Shown piece by piece: positions 8,176 through 17,172 of a stretch of DNA of 64,000 nt. The position numbers and the translations under genes were made by a program. Every line of letters starts with the position of its first letter. Position 1 is the stretch's first letter. Below the pieces are notes generated by a model. The model did no database searches and was not told where the DNA came from. It worked only from the letters and a program-made list of their open reading frames with translations. Source of the DNA: Roseiarcus sp963832305 (lineage in GTDB: Bacteria > Pseudomonadota > Alphaproteobacteria > Rhizobiales > Beijerinckiaceae); the NCBI GenBank assembly GCA_963832305.1, contig CAWHTU010000016.1, forward strand, positions 372,001-436,000, read 5' to 3'.

Positions 8176-9444
8176 CTACCGCCCCAACTCGCCGTCGACG
8201 GCCAAGCCGCGGCGCGATCCGAATGCGCCCGCCGTCCGGCCACGCACGCAGAAGGCGGCGACCCAGGCCAGAAACGCCAGCGCCGCGCCGCACAGCAAGG
8301 GAGCCCTGAGGCCCCAGTCCGCGGCTGCGGCGCCGACTGCAGCAACAGAGAGGGCTCCGGCCAGCCGGGTCAAGAGAAACAGCGTGCTCATGATGCGACC
8401 TCGCATGGCGTCAGGCACGGAAAGCTGCAACAGCGCCAGCGCGCCGGTCCTGCAGACTTCGAAGCACGCCCCGAGCGCGACCATGGCGAGCGCCGCCTCG
8501 CCCAGGCTGCGCGACAGCATCAGGCACGAAACGGCGCCGATAAACCCCAGAAACCCCCACAGGATGGTCGGCGGCGAGGCCCGCCCGACGCCGCCATGCG
8601 CAAGCCAGAGCGCCGCCACCGTCGCGCCGACGCCGGCGCTCGCGAGCAGGGTGGACAAGCCGCCAACGCCCGCGCCCAGCGACCGATCGGCGAAAGCCGG
8701 CGCCATCTGCCGGACCGCGCCGTAAAGGCCGTCGCCGAACAACAGCAGCATGAGGATCATTTTGATCCCGGCATGAGCCCAAATGGCGGCGACGCCGTCG
8801 AGAACGTCGCGGGTGAAATGCTTCGCGACCGCGCGCTCCTGCCGATATCCGGCCGGCGTGCGCATGGCCGCGACGCTGAGGAAGAAGAGCCCGTAGCCGA
8901 GAACATTGCTGGCGAAGGCGGCGGGCGTTCCGAAGCGCAGAATGATCCACCCCGCGAGCGCGGGACCGACAAACAGCCCGAGCTGACTGTATGCGGCGCC
9001 GACCGCGATCGCGGAAGACAGTCGGCGGGGCGCGATGAAGCGCGGCAACAGCCCGTAGCTTGCGGGGATGCTGAAAGCGTGCGCAGCGCCGTGGACGGCC
9101 GCGAGCGCGGTCAGCGCATGGATCGTCAGCGCCCCGGAAAAAGCTAGCCCGGCCAGAATCGCGGCCTGGGCCGTTGCGCAGGCATAGCTGGCCACGAGAA
9201 TGCGAAGCCGGTCGCCCCGGTCGGCAAGCACCCCTCCGATCGGCATCAGGACGATGTTTGCGGTCGCATCGGCGAGGGCGACGATCGCGAGCCAGGCCGT
9301 CGAATGCGTGAGATCCCACGCCGTCCATGAGACGGCGACCGCCTGGACGAAGAAGCTCAGCCACGAAACGACCGAGCCCAACGAGTACCAGCGAAAGTTC
9401 CGGTCGCCGAAGGCCTCGGCGATGCCGCCCAGGCCAAGCGTCAA
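8176..9444 (-). CDS. MFS transporter, EntS/MFS_3-like exporter
   Basis: About 422 residues with 10-12 hydrophobic segments and the MFS loop GGVLADRGDRLRILVAS after helix 2. The opening FGDRNFRWYSLGSVVSWLSFFVQAVA and later PDAMRGRIMSTLFL match the MFS_3/enterobactin-exporter-like group, which exports siderophores or drugs. The start is uncertain: the frame is open far upstream into the cysteine desulfurase gene, and TTG 9444 is chosen as the first plausible codon after that gene ends at 9479. It follows the desulfurase on the same strand and may share its transcript. Confidence 0.75.
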   Translation of the reverse strand: MTLGLGGIAEAFGDRNFRWYSLGSVVSWLSFFVQAVAVSWTAWDLTHSTAWLAIVALADATANIVLMPIGGVLADRGDRLRILVASYACATAQAAILAGLAFSGALTIHALTALAAVHGAAHAFSIPASYGLLPRFIAPRRLSSAIAVGAAYSQLGLFVGPALAGWIILRFGTPAAFASNVLGYGLFFLSVAAMRTPAGYRQERAVAKHFTRDVLDGVAAIWAHAGIKMILMLLLFGDGLYGAVRQMAPAFADRSLGAGVGGLSTLLASAGVGATVAALWLAHGGVGRASPPTILWGFLGFIGAVSCLMLSRSLGEAALAMVALGACFEVCRTGALALLQLSVPDAMRGRIMSTLFLLTRLAGALSVAAVGAAAADWGLRAPLLCGAALAFLAWVAAFCVRGRTAGAFGSRRGLAVDGELGR

Positions 9445-9478
9445 GACGGGCCGCCGCTCCCGAGTCCTCCCCGGGCCT

Positions 9479-10651
9479 TCACGCTGCGCCTCGGCGCGCG
9501 GTCCGCATCCGCGCCATGACGCTGCGGAAGGCGTCGGCGAAGCGTTCGACGTCGGCTTCCCGCGACGCCCAGCCGAGGCTGAGCCGGATCGCGCCGCGCG
9601 CGAGATCCGGCTTGACGCCCATCGCCGCCAGCACATGCGACGGCGCGACCTTGCCTGACGAGCAGGCCGAGCCGGAGCTGACCGCGACCCCCGCAAGATC
9701 GAGGGCGATCATCAAAGTCGCCGCCTCGACGCCGGGCGCGGCGAAACAAACGGTGTTGGGAAGGCGCGGGGCGGCGTCCGAGAAGATGACCGCATCGGCG
9801 ACGATCGAGCGGACGGCCTCGGCGAGTCGGTCGCGCAGCCCAATGAGCCGAGCCGCCTCGCTCGCCGTTTCAGGCCGGCAGACGCGCGCCGCGGCGCCGA
9901 AGGCGGCGATCGCCGCAACGGCTTCGGTGCCCGCGCGACGGCCGCGCTCCTGGCCCCCGCCCCGAACCAGCGGCGTCCCCAGGCTCATCGCGGCTCGCGC
10001 CGTGACCACCGCGCCTGCGCCTTTCATTCCCCCGATCTTGTGGGCCGACAGCATGAGCGCGTCGGCGCCGAGCGCAGCAATGCCGCAATCCATTCGCCCC
10101 GCCATTTGGACCGCGTCGCAGAAAACGAGGCCGCCCGCCGCATGGACCAGCCCAGCGGCCTCGGCGACCGGCTGGACAACGCCGGTCTCGTTGTTTGCGC
10201 CTTGCAGCGCCAAGAGCGCGCGTCCCGGACGGCGGCAGGCGGCCTCGATCCAATCGAGGTCGAGTTGGCCGTCGGGCCGCACGGGCGCAACCTCCGCGGC
10301 CGGGAACCGATGCCCCGCGAGGACGCAGGCGTGCTCCCCGGCTGAGACGATGAGCCGGTCGAGCGGAGCGACGCCCGGTCCGGAGCCGAAGAGCGGATTG
10401 AGAGCCGCATTGGCGGCCTCGGCGCCGCCGGACACGAACGTGACGCATCGGGACGCCACGCCCGCGAGGCGCGCAACGTCGCTTCGCGCCTCCTCGACGA
10501 TCTGGCGCGCCGCCCGCCCTTCCGCGTGCACCGAAGAGGGATTGCCGGTCGTCTCCATCGCCGCAAGCGCGGCCTGGCGCGCTTCCGCACGCAGCGGCGC
10601 GGTGGCGTTATAGTCGAGATAGGTTCGGCTCAGCGGCCGTGCGGCGGCCAT
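9479..10651 (-). CDS. Cysteine desulfurase (NifS/IscS-like, PLP-dependent)
   Basis: A 390-residue class V aminotransferase-fold enzyme that moves sulfur from cysteine to iron-sulfur or other sulfur pathways. The PLP-binding Lys is K205 in LSAHKIGGMKG, and the persulfide-forming Cys is C330 in VSSGSACSSGK. The N-terminus YLDYNATAPLR is typical. ATG 10651 has GGAG upstream; the frame is open to 10714 but without a ribosome site. No sufBCD or iscU genes adjoin it. Related genomes often place this short desulfurase next to the divergent hydrolase found here, ahead of sufB. Confidence 0.88.
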   Translation of the reverse strand: MAAARPLSRTYLDYNATAPLRAEARQAALAAMETTGNPSSVHAEGRAARQIVEEARSDVARLAGVASRCVTFVSGGAEAANAALNPLFGSGPGVAPLDRLIVSAGEHACVLAGHRFPAAEVAPVRPDGQLDLDWIEAACRRPGRALLALQGANNETGVVQPVAEAAGLVHAAGGLVFCDAVQMAGRMDCGIAALGADALMLSAHKIGGMKGAGAVVTARAAMSLGTPLVRGGGQERGRRAGTEAVAAIAAFGAAARVCRPETASEAARLIGLRDRLAEAVRSIVADAVIFSDAAPRLPNTVCFAAPGVEAATLMIALDLAGVAVSSGSACSSGKVAPSHVLAAMGVKPDLARGAIRLSLGWASREADVERFADAFRSVMARMRTARRGAA

Positions 10652-10864
10652 CGCGGCTCCTTTTCCGCCGGCCCGGATGCGTAACGCGGCAGCCTCTGCG
10701 GTTTTTCCTTGCAATTGCCGGCGCCCAGCGTGCTATGAGGCGGCCTCCGAGGCGAGCCCCGGCCGACTGATCGACTGATATGCACGCCGGAACCCGCACC
10801 GCAAGGCGTGGGCTTGCGTATTTCACTCCCGGCCGAGCGCGCTTCAAGGCATTGTGGAGTTTTC

Positions 10865-11575
10865 ATGCCCGAGGTTTTCTTCAACGGTCCCGCCGGTCGG
10901 CTGGAGGGTCGCTTCCATCCGGCCAAGCAGCGCGGGGCCCCGATCGCGGTGGTGCTGCATTCTCATCCCCAGTTTGGCGGCACGATGAATAACCAGATCG
11001 TCTACAACACTTATTACAACTTTGCCGAACGCGGCTTCTCGGTGCTGCGCTTCAATTTCCGCGGCGTCGGGCGGTCGCAGGGCGCCTTCGACCACGGGCA
11101 GGGCGAATTGTCCGACGCGGCTTCCGCGCTCGACTGGGCGCAGTCGATCAGCCCGGAGGCCCGCGCCTGCTGGATCGCGGGCGTGTCGTTCGGCTCCTGG
11201 ATCGGCATGCAGCTTTTGATGCGCCGTCCGGAGATCGAGGGCTTCATCTCGATCGCGCCGCCCGCCAATCGGTTCGACTTCAGCTTTCTCGCCCCCTGCC
11301 CTTCGTCCGGGCTGTTCGTACACGGCGACAAGGATCGCGTCGCGCCGCTGAAAGAGGTCCTGGCGCTGATCGAGAAGCTGAAGACGCAGAAGGGTATCGT
11401 CATCGAGCATGCGGTCATCCCCGAGGCCAATCACTTCTTCGAGGATTGCATCGAGGAACTGCACATGGTCGTCGGCGCCTATCTCGACAAGCGTCTCGGC
11501 ATGCCGCGTCATTCGCCCCCCGTGGTGCGCAAGGAGCGGGCGAAGCCGACCCTGCCGCAGCGCGACAGCCGATAG
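10865..11575 (+). CDS. Alpha/beta hydrolase, dienelactone-hydrolase-like
   Basis: A 236-residue single-domain hydrolase. The nucleophile elbow is GVSFG at residues 106-110 (S108). The acid is likely the Asp in FVHGDKDRVAP, and the His lies in PEANHFFED. The N-terminal signature LHSHPQFGGTMNN is characteristic of a subfamily that neighbours Fe-S cluster genes in alphaproteobacteria; its substrate is unknown. ATG 10865 is preferred over the upstream in-frame start at 10808. It is divergent from the desulfurase across 213 bases that must hold both promoters. Confidence 0.8.
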   Translation: MPEVFFNGPAGRLEGRFHPAKQRGAPIAVVLHSHPQFGGTMNNQIVYNTYYNFAERGFSVLRFNFRGVGRSQGAFDHGQGELSDAASALDWAQSISPEARACWIAGVSFGSWIGMQLLMRRPEIEGFISIAPPANRFDFSFLAPCPSSGLFVHGDKDRVAPLKEVLALIEKLKTQKGIVIEHAVIPEANHFFEDCIEELHMVVGAYLDKRLGMPRHSPPVVRKERAKPTLPQRDSR

Positions 11576-11589
11576 AGCCAGCGGCGCCA

Positions 11590-12768
11590 GTGTCCCTGAT
11601 CACGACCACGGACGAACTCGCTCAAGCCTGCCAGAGGCTGGCGCGCTCGCCCTTCGTCACGGTCGACACCGAATTCCTGCGCGAGACGACGTTCTGGCCG
11701 ATCCTCTGCGTCGTCCAGCTCGCCTCCGACGACGAAGCGATGGCGATCGACGCGCTCGCGCCAGCGCTCGATCTCGAGCCGCTGTTGCAGCTGATGGCCG
11801 ACGAAGACGTGGTCAAGGTGTTCCACGCCGCCCGACAGGACCTCGAAATCTTCTGGAAGCTCTCCGGCGTCCTGCCGGCGCCTCTGTTCGATACCCAGGT
11901 CGCAGCGATGGTCTGCGGTTATGGCGAGCAGGTCTCCTATAGCGAGCTTGCGCACTCGATCTGCCATGTCGCGATCGACAAGTCGTCGCGGTTCACCGAC
12001 TGGGCGCGCCGTCCGCTGGCCGAGGCGCAGATCGAGTACGCAATCGGCGACGTGACCCACCTGCGGCACATTTACAAGGAGTTGTCGAAGCGGGTCGCGG
12101 CCACCGGGCGCCAATCCTGGCTCGACGACGAAATGAAGACGCTGAATTCGCCTTCGACCTACGAGCAGCATCCCGAGCGCGCCTGGGAGCGCTACCGGAC
12201 CAAGGCGCGCAAACCCCGCGATCTCGCGGTCTTGATGGAGCTCGCGGCGTGGCGCGAGAGCGAAGCGCAGGCGCGCGACGTGCCACGCGCCCGGGTCCTC
12301 AAGGACGACGTGCTGACCGAACTCGCGCTCGCAGCCCCGCGCAGCCTCGAGGCGCTCGCCAACCTGCGCGCCTTCCCGCGCGGGATGGAACGTTCGCGCG
12401 CCGGCGGAGAAATTCTGGCCGCCGTCGAGCGGGGGCTGGCGCGCGACCCCAAGACCCTGCCGAAGATCGAACGCGACCGGCGCAACGGCGCCAATGTCGG
12501 CCCGACGGTCGAATTGCTCAAGGTTCTGCTGAGACAGGTAAGCGAAGAGAGCGGCGTGGCGGGCAAGCTGATCGCCACGGTCGACGATCTCGAATCGATC
12601 GCGTCGAGCGACAAGGCGGAAGTGCCCGCGCTCAGCGGCTGGCGACGCAAATTGTTCGGCGAACGGGCGCTCGAACTGAAGCACGGGCGACTGGCGCTGA
12701 CGGTCGAGAATGGCAAGGTCGTGACGCTCGAATGGAAAGACGCCGAAGCGCCGAACCCGGTCGCTTGA
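11590..12768 (+). CDS. rnd: Ribonuclease D
   Basis: A 392-residue 3'-5' exoribonuclease that trims tRNA and other structured RNA 3' ends. The DEDD catalytic residues begin in TVDTEFLRE (D26, E28), then FHAARQDLEIFW (near residue 82), with the third acidic residue in YAIGDVTHLRHIY. An HRDC domain follows at about 205-285, and the C-terminal tail is basic. The GTG start at 11590 agrees with the family N-terminus (LITTTDEL); the frame itself is open further upstream within the previous gene. It lies 14 nt after the hydrolase and probably shares its transcript. Confidence 0.9.
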   Translation: MSLITTTDELAQACQRLARSPFVTVDTEFLRETTFWPILCVVQLASDDEAMAIDALAPALDLEPLLQLMADEDVVKVFHAARQDLEIFWKLSGVLPAPLFDTQVAAMVCGYGEQVSYSELAHSICHVAIDKSSRFTDWARRPLAEAQIEYAIGDVTHLRHIYKELSKRVAATGRQSWLDDEMKTLNSPSTYEQHPERAWERYRTKARKPRDLAVLMELAAWRESEAQARDVPRARVLKDDVLTELALAAPRSLEALANLRAFPRGMERSRAGGEILAAVERGLARDPKTLPKIERDRRNGANVGPTVELLKVLLRQVSEESGVAGKLIATVDDLESIASSDKAEVPALSGWRRKLFGERALELKHGRLALTVENGKVVTLEWKDAEAPNPVA

Positions 12769-12793
12769 GACCGGACGGAGCGCGGAGACAGTT

Positions 12794-14251
12794 TTGAGCG
12801 CAGGCGCGGACATCGTCTGGCTGCGCGACGACTTCCGCCTCGACGACCAGCCGGCGATTCTGGCCGTTGCGGGTCGTCCGGCTCTCCTTGTCTATGTTCA
12901 CGACAATTCGCCTCTCAACGGCCGCCCCCTCGGCGGGGCGGCCAAGTGGCGTCTCGCCCAGTCGCTGAAGGCGATGCAGGAGCGCCTCGCGGCGCTCGGC
13001 GGGCGGCTCGATATCATCCGCGGCGAGGCGGACACGATGATCCTCGCGCTCGCCGCCGCGGCGAACGCCAGCCGCGTTCTCTGGACCCGGCGATACGAGG
13101 GCGCAGCGATCGCGCTCGACTCCGCGGTCAAGACGCGCCTGCGAGAGCGCGGCGTCGAGGTCCTGAGCTTCAACGCCCGGCTCATGCGCGAGCCGTGGGA
13201 AGTCGCAAAGCCGGGCGGCGCGCCGCCCGCCACCTTTTCCGCCTTCTGGCGCCGCCATTGTTCGCTTCCACCCCTGCCCGCCCCGTCGCCGGCGCCGGAT
13301 CGCCTTACCCCTGCGCCTTGGCCCAGGGATGCGCCGGAACGCGTCGCGATCGAGGCGCTGCGGCTTACGCCAACCAAACCGGACTGGTCGGGCGAGCTCG
13401 CGCTCGGCGAAACCCTGGGCGAAGCGGGCGCGCTCTCCGCGCTCGCCCAGTTCATCGGCCGCCCGCTCGCCGGCTACGCGGATGCCCGCGACCTGACGAC
13501 ACCCCAGACGACCTCGCGCCTTTCGGCTCACCTGCGCTTCGGCGAGATTTCAACGCGCCGCATCGCCGCCGCCGTTGAGGGCGCCGCTGCGGCCCGACCG
13601 GGCCTCGTGCGCGACGCCGAGAAATTCATGACCGAACTGGGCTGGCGCGACTTCGCTGCCGCGCTCCTCTATCGGCATCCCGAACTCGCGACGCGCCCGC
13701 TGCGACCCGAATTCGAGCGCTTTCCCTGGCGCGACGATGACGAGGGTTTTCGCGCCTGGGCGCATGGGCGGACCGGCTATCCGATCGTCGACGCCGGAAT
13801 GCGCCAGCTGTGGCGCACCGGATTCATGCACAATCGCGTCCGCATGATCGCGGCCTCCTTCCTGGTAAAGCATCTCCTCATCGACTGGCGGCGCGGCGAG
13901 CAATGGTTCTGGGACACGCTCATCGACGCCGATCCGGCCAATAACCCGATGGGCTGGCAGTGGGTCGCGGGGTCGGGCGCTGACGCCGCCCCCTATTTCC
14001 GCATTTTCAATCCGGTGCTGCAGGCGGAGAAGTTCGACCCCGACGGCGCCTATGTGCGCCGCTGGGTTCCCGAGCTGGCGCGGATCGCCGAGCCGGATAT
14101 CCACGCGCCCTGGCGGGCTTCGAGCGAGACGCTGGCGCGCGCCGACGTCGTCCTCGGCAAGTCCTACCCGCAGCCGATCGTCGACCACGCCCACGCCCGC
14201 GCCCGGGCGCTTGCCGCATATGCTGCGATGCGCGGCGCGGCTAGAGAATGA
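12794..14251 (+). CDS. phr: Deoxyribodipyrimidine photolyase
   Basis: A 485-residue cryptochrome/photolyase family protein that uses blue light and FADH- to repair cyclobutane pyrimidine dimers. The N-terminal antenna domain starts IVWLRDDFRLDDQPA. The C-terminal FAD-binding domain contains SRLSAHLRFGEIS, GRTGYPIVDAGMRQLW, HNRVRMIAASFLVKHLLIDW and the NPMGWQWVAGSGADAAPYFRIFNP region. These match class I CPD photolyases. TTG 12794 is the start, with GGAG ten bases upstream. It is 25 nt after rnd on the same strand, and its end overlaps the opposing membrane-protein gene by 11 nt. Confidence 0.9.
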   Translation: MSAGADIVWLRDDFRLDDQPAILAVAGRPALLVYVHDNSPLNGRPLGGAAKWRLAQSLKAMQERLAALGGRLDIIRGEADTMILALAAAANASRVLWTRRYEGAAIALDSAVKTRLRERGVEVLSFNARLMREPWEVAKPGGAPPATFSAFWRRHCSLPPLPAPSPAPDRLTPAPWPRDAPERVAIEALRLTPTKPDWSGELALGETLGEAGALSALAQFIGRPLAGYADARDLTTPQTTSRLSAHLRFGEISTRRIAAAVEGAAAARPGLVRDAEKFMTELGWRDFAAALLYRHPELATRPLRPEFERFPWRDDDEGFRAWAHGRTGYPIVDAGMRQLWRTGFMHNRVRMIAASFLVKHLLIDWRRGEQWFWDTLIDADPANNPMGWQWVAGSGADAAPYFRIFNPVLQAEKFDPDGAYVRRWVPELARIAEPDIHAPWRASSETLARADVVLGKSYPQPIVDHAHARARALAAYAAMRGAARE

Positions 14252-15470
14252 GGAGCTTCTTCACCAGCGCGAACACTTCCTTGTATGGCAGCCTGGTCGC
14301 GCCGGCGATGGCGAAGGGAATGAGCGCCGCCCCGGCGAGCGGGGCGACCGCCGACCGGCTCATGAGAAAGATCGACAGCTTGCGCGAGGCCGCGAACTGC
14401 GCCGACGGATCGGGAACCGCGGCAGTGGCGCTTTCCGCTGCGTCATCGGCGGCGAGATTGCGGCCGATGAGGGCGCGCTCGGCGGCGCGGTGGTAACGCG
14501 TCGCCTGGGCGCCGAGCACCTGGGCCGATTTCTCCCTGAGCTCCGAGAGCGGCTTCGAGAACGCGAGCAGCGGGAAGGCGAAAAACGCGAACACGATCGC
14601 GAGCCAACTGGTGATGATGTAGCCGAAGGTGACCGAGGAAATGTTGGCTTCGAACACGTGCTTGACGACAGTGATCGCCATGCCTGCGCTCATCCCGAAC
14701 ACGAACATCGAATAGGCGTTTGGATATTCGGCGAGAAAGGCCAAGCCGCCCTTGCCGTCCGGATGGGTCGCGACCAGCCTGAGCTCGAGCGAGGCGATCC
14801 GCCACAACAGCATCGCCCAGACGATATAGCGCCAGAGGCCGCGGAACAGCAGAAAGTAGAAGATTGGCGCGCTGCAGACGACGCTCCACCATCCGGCCAG
14901 CGTCACGCGGGCGCCGTCGTCGGCGACCTGAACCGCCCAGGACGAGCTGTCGGCGGTCATGAGAATGTCGAGCCGCACCAGCGTTCCTACAATCGCAAGG
15001 CCCAGGCAGACGATTTCGGCTGCCGTGGAGTCGCGCAATCTGAGCGCCCGCACCACCGCCTTCGCCGCCGCTTCGAATGACGCCGGAGCCAGGATCGGCG
15101 CCCTTGCCAGCTGCCCGAGCTTGCCGTTGAGCCCATATTCGACTTGCTGCTCGGCCAAAACGAAGAGACCGACGGCGATGAAGAACCGCGCCCAGGCGCC
15201 GAAGTCGAGCAGGAAAGGATGCGCCGCCGAAGGCCCGAAGGCGCGCCCGGCGATTAGGCTGAGGACGAACGGAACACCCCAGGCGAGCGCGACGAATATC
15301 GCCGCTCTGCGGCCTGCGAGCAGGGCGTCCTCCCTGAGCACCCCGAGACGGCGCTGCAATTCAAAGAACGGCCCGCCATGCGAGGCGAGATATTCCCCGA
15401 TCCGGCTCGCCTCGTCCCTGTCGGCGTCGACGCCGTCAGCGGCGCCCATGCTCCCCGCGATGCTCGTCAT
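14241..15470 (-). CDS. Conserved multi-pass membrane protein of unknown function
   Basis: A 409-residue protein with about seven hydrophobic segments at roughly residues 55-75, 88-108, 150-172, 192-222, 250-272, 280-303 and 375-395. A charged N-terminal domain precedes the helices, and an amphipathic region rich in Arg and Ala (about 310-350) follows the sixth. The order YGLNGKLGQLARAP then ALRLRDSTAAEIVCLGLA is recognisable as a conserved hypothetical family, but I cannot assign a function. It is convergent with phr, with overlapping 3' ends. Confidence 0.65.
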   Translation of the reverse strand: MTSIAGSMGAADGVDADRDEASRIGEYLASHGGPFFELQRRLGVLREDALLAGRRAAIFVALAWGVPFVLSLIAGRAFGPSAAHPFLLDFGAWARFFIAVGLFVLAEQQVEYGLNGKLGQLARAPILAPASFEAAAKAVVRALRLRDSTAAEIVCLGLAIVGTLVRLDILMTADSSSWAVQVADDGARVTLAGWWSVVCSAPIFYFLLFRGLWRYIVWAMLLWRIASLELRLVATHPDGKGGLAFLAEYPNAYSMFVFGMSAGMAITVVKHVFEANISSVTFGYIITSWLAIVFAFFAFPLLAFSKPLSELREKSAQVLGAQATRYHRAAERALIGRNLAADDAAESATAAVPDPSAQFAASRKLSIFLMSRSAVAPLAGAALIPFAIAGATRLPYKEVFALVKKLLIL

Positions 15471-15637
15471 TTCTCCATCCCCCTCCGGCCCCGATCGATG
15501 GCGACTCCTAGTGGAGATCTCACCCGCTGGCTCGTGATCGTCTTGGCTGGACAGCCTCGGCCGCGCAAGTGGTTTGGCGGCGAAAGCCTCGATTGCGCGT
15601 CCTATTGTCGCATTTTTCGAGATTGCCGCTCGCGCGC

Positions 15638-16564
15638 TTACCCCGGCTCCGCCGCCGACAGCGCCGCCTCCTCGCTCAGGAATTCGCGCAGGGCCTTGAT
15701 GCGCGGAGAATTGGTTTCGTCCGGACGGCAGACGAAGTAATAGCCGAACGGCGTCGAGACGCTGGTCTTGAACGGCTGGACGAGGCGCCCGGCGGCGAGT
15801 TCGTCGGCGGCGATCGCGAACGAGGTCAGCGCCACGCCCTGCCCTTGCGCGGCGGCGCGCAGCGTCATCGCCATGTTGTTGAAGAAGACGCCGTGAGTCG
15901 CCTCGACGTTGCGCGCGCCGGCCGCCTTGAGCCAGTCGGACCAGGTCGGCCAGGACGCATGGGCCGGGTTCCAGTCGAGATGCAGAAGCGTGTGGCGGCT
16001 CAAGTGCTCGGGCGAGCGCAGCGGATCGGCGCCGGCGACGAGTTCGGGCGCGCAGACCGGAAACACGTCCTCCTTGAACAGAAGGGTCGCGGCGAGTCCG
16101 GAGAACTCGCCGGCGCCCCAGCGGATCAGCGCATCCGCGGCGCCGGAATCGAGCGCTTCGTCGATCGGATTGGCGTCGATCAGGACGTCGGTCTCGGGGT
16201 GGCGGGCCTTGAACTTGCCGATCCGGCCGACGAGCCAGGTCGCGGCGAACGACGGGGTCGAATTGATCACGAGAAAGCGGCGCCCGTTGCCCTCGCGCAT
16301 GGCGCGCGCTGACTTCGCGAGAAGCGCGAACCCTTCCGTCAGCGCGCCGGCCCCGGCCGCGCCCGCTTCGGTCAGCTGAAGTCCGCGGCCATTTCGCTCA
16401 ACGAGCCTTGCGCCGATGTCCTGCTCGAGGGCGCGCACCTGCTGGGCGACCGCGGCCTTGGTCACGTGCAACTCCTCTGCGGCGCGGGCGAACGACAAGT
16501 GGCGCGCGACGACCTCGAAGGCGCGTAGCGCGTTGACCGGCGGCAGGCGGTGGAGGAGGCTCAT
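15638..16564 (-). CDS. LysR family transcriptional regulator, GcvA-like
   Basis: A 308-residue LysR-type regulator. Residues 7-65 form the winged helix-turn-helix (VNALRAFEVVARHLSFARAAEELHVTKAAVAQQVRALEQ region), and residues about 95-295 form the periplasmic-binding-protein-like effector domain, with the GcvA-type spacing LLHLDWNPAHASWPTWSDWL. GcvA-like regulators control glycine cleavage, beta-lactamase or other genes; the effector here is unknown. It is divergent from a DUF1127 gene. A near-perfect inverted repeat overlaps its own start codon, consistent with autoregulation. Confidence 0.88.
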   Translation of the reverse strand: MSLLHRLPPVNALRAFEVVARHLSFARAAEELHVTKAAVAQQVRALEQDIGARLVERNGRGLQLTEAGAAGAGALTEGFALLAKSARAMREGNGRRFLVINSTPSFAATWLVGRIGKFKARHPETDVLIDANPIDEALDSGAADALIRWGAGEFSGLAATLLFKEDVFPVCAPELVAGADPLRSPEHLSRHTLLHLDWNPAHASWPTWSDWLKAAGARNVEATHGVFFNNMAMTLRAAAQGQGVALTSFAIAADELAAGRLVQPFKTSVSTPFGYYFVCRPDETNSPRIKALREFLSEEAALSAAEPG

Positions 16565-16585
16565 CGTTTAGCTATACTATACGAT
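16563..16585. promoter_or_regulatory. Candidate operator: inverted repeat over the LysR start
   Basis: ATCGTTTAG and CTATACGAT are inverted copies of each other with one mismatch, separated by CTATA. The repeat begins in the LysR start codon and extends into the 118-bp divergent region shared with the DUF1127 gene. The sequence is AT-rich compared with its surroundings. A LysR dimer or tetramer binding here could repress its own gene; this is inferred from symmetry and place. Confidence 0.35.
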
Positions 16586-16682
16586 TGGCAAAGAAGGAAT
16601 GATTTGCTGCGGCGCGTCATTTCCTCATATACGTGGGTGAATCGGACGCAAGCGACGCGATTTATGCTTAAGGATTAGTAAC

Positions 16683-16937
16683 ATGACCGCCTCGACCACA
16701 AATCTCCCTCATTCCCATGCCGATTTTGGCATCTCGCCGACGCTCATATTCGTGAAACGAATTCTTAACCAATTGGCCGAGCGGGCTGAAGCCGCGGCCG
16801 ATCGCAGCCGGCTCGCGGCGCTCCCGCGTCGCTATCTCGACGACGTCGGCATGACAGTCGGTGAACGGGCGGCGATCGTCGGCTACGAAGAGCCGGGTTT
16901 GGACCCTTGGGCGCTGGCCGCGACCCAGCGGCTTTGA
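16683..16937 (+). CDS. DUF1127 domain small protein
   Basis: An 84-residue protein. The C-terminal half fits DUF1127: a basic amphipathic helix (RSRLAALPRRYLDDVGM) followed by the Gly-Met-Thr turn seen in the family. Small DUF1127 proteins in alphaproteobacteria act in RNA turnover and in phosphate and carbon metabolism; this one has no demonstrated role. ATG 16683 has AAGGA upstream. Placement divergent to a LysR gene makes it a likely target of that regulator. Confidence 0.75.
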   Translation: MTASTTNLPHSHADFGISPTLIFVKRILNQLAERAEAAADRSRLAALPRRYLDDVGMTVGERAAIVGYEEPGLDPWALAATQRL

Positions 16938-17098
16938 AGCCCGCACTCCGTTCGCCGCAGGCCTGAGGCGCGAGCGGAGCTTCGCTTAGCGAGTGATAGC
17001 GCTGCGCGCGTGCTCGCACGACACTGACGCTTATGAAACAGACTTCGTCGCTCGCCGGCTGAGCGCCGCGAACCCTTGCGATTTCAACCCGGCACGCG

Positions 17099-17127
17099 TG
17101 CGCCGTCAAGCTCGGCTTGACGTGCGC
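17099..17127 (+). promoter_or_regulatory. Hairpin upstream of trpG
   Basis: GTCAAGC and GCTTGAC form a perfect 7-bp stem with a TCG loop, extended by flanking GCGC pairs. It lies about 45 bases before the chosen trpG start, inside the untranslated leader. No short leader peptide rich in Trp codons is visible in 16938-17172, so classical attenuation is not supported. The hairpin could affect mRNA stability or be incidental. Confidence 0.25.
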
Positions 17128-17172
17128 AGCGCAGCAATGGAAAAGACGGCTCCCCTTCGAGCGGGAGTTGGG

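Noticed and set aside
17137..17172. trpG starting at the upstream in-frame ATG 17137
   Set aside because: It lacks a ribosome site and adds residues not seen in the family; ATG 17173 follows GGGAG.
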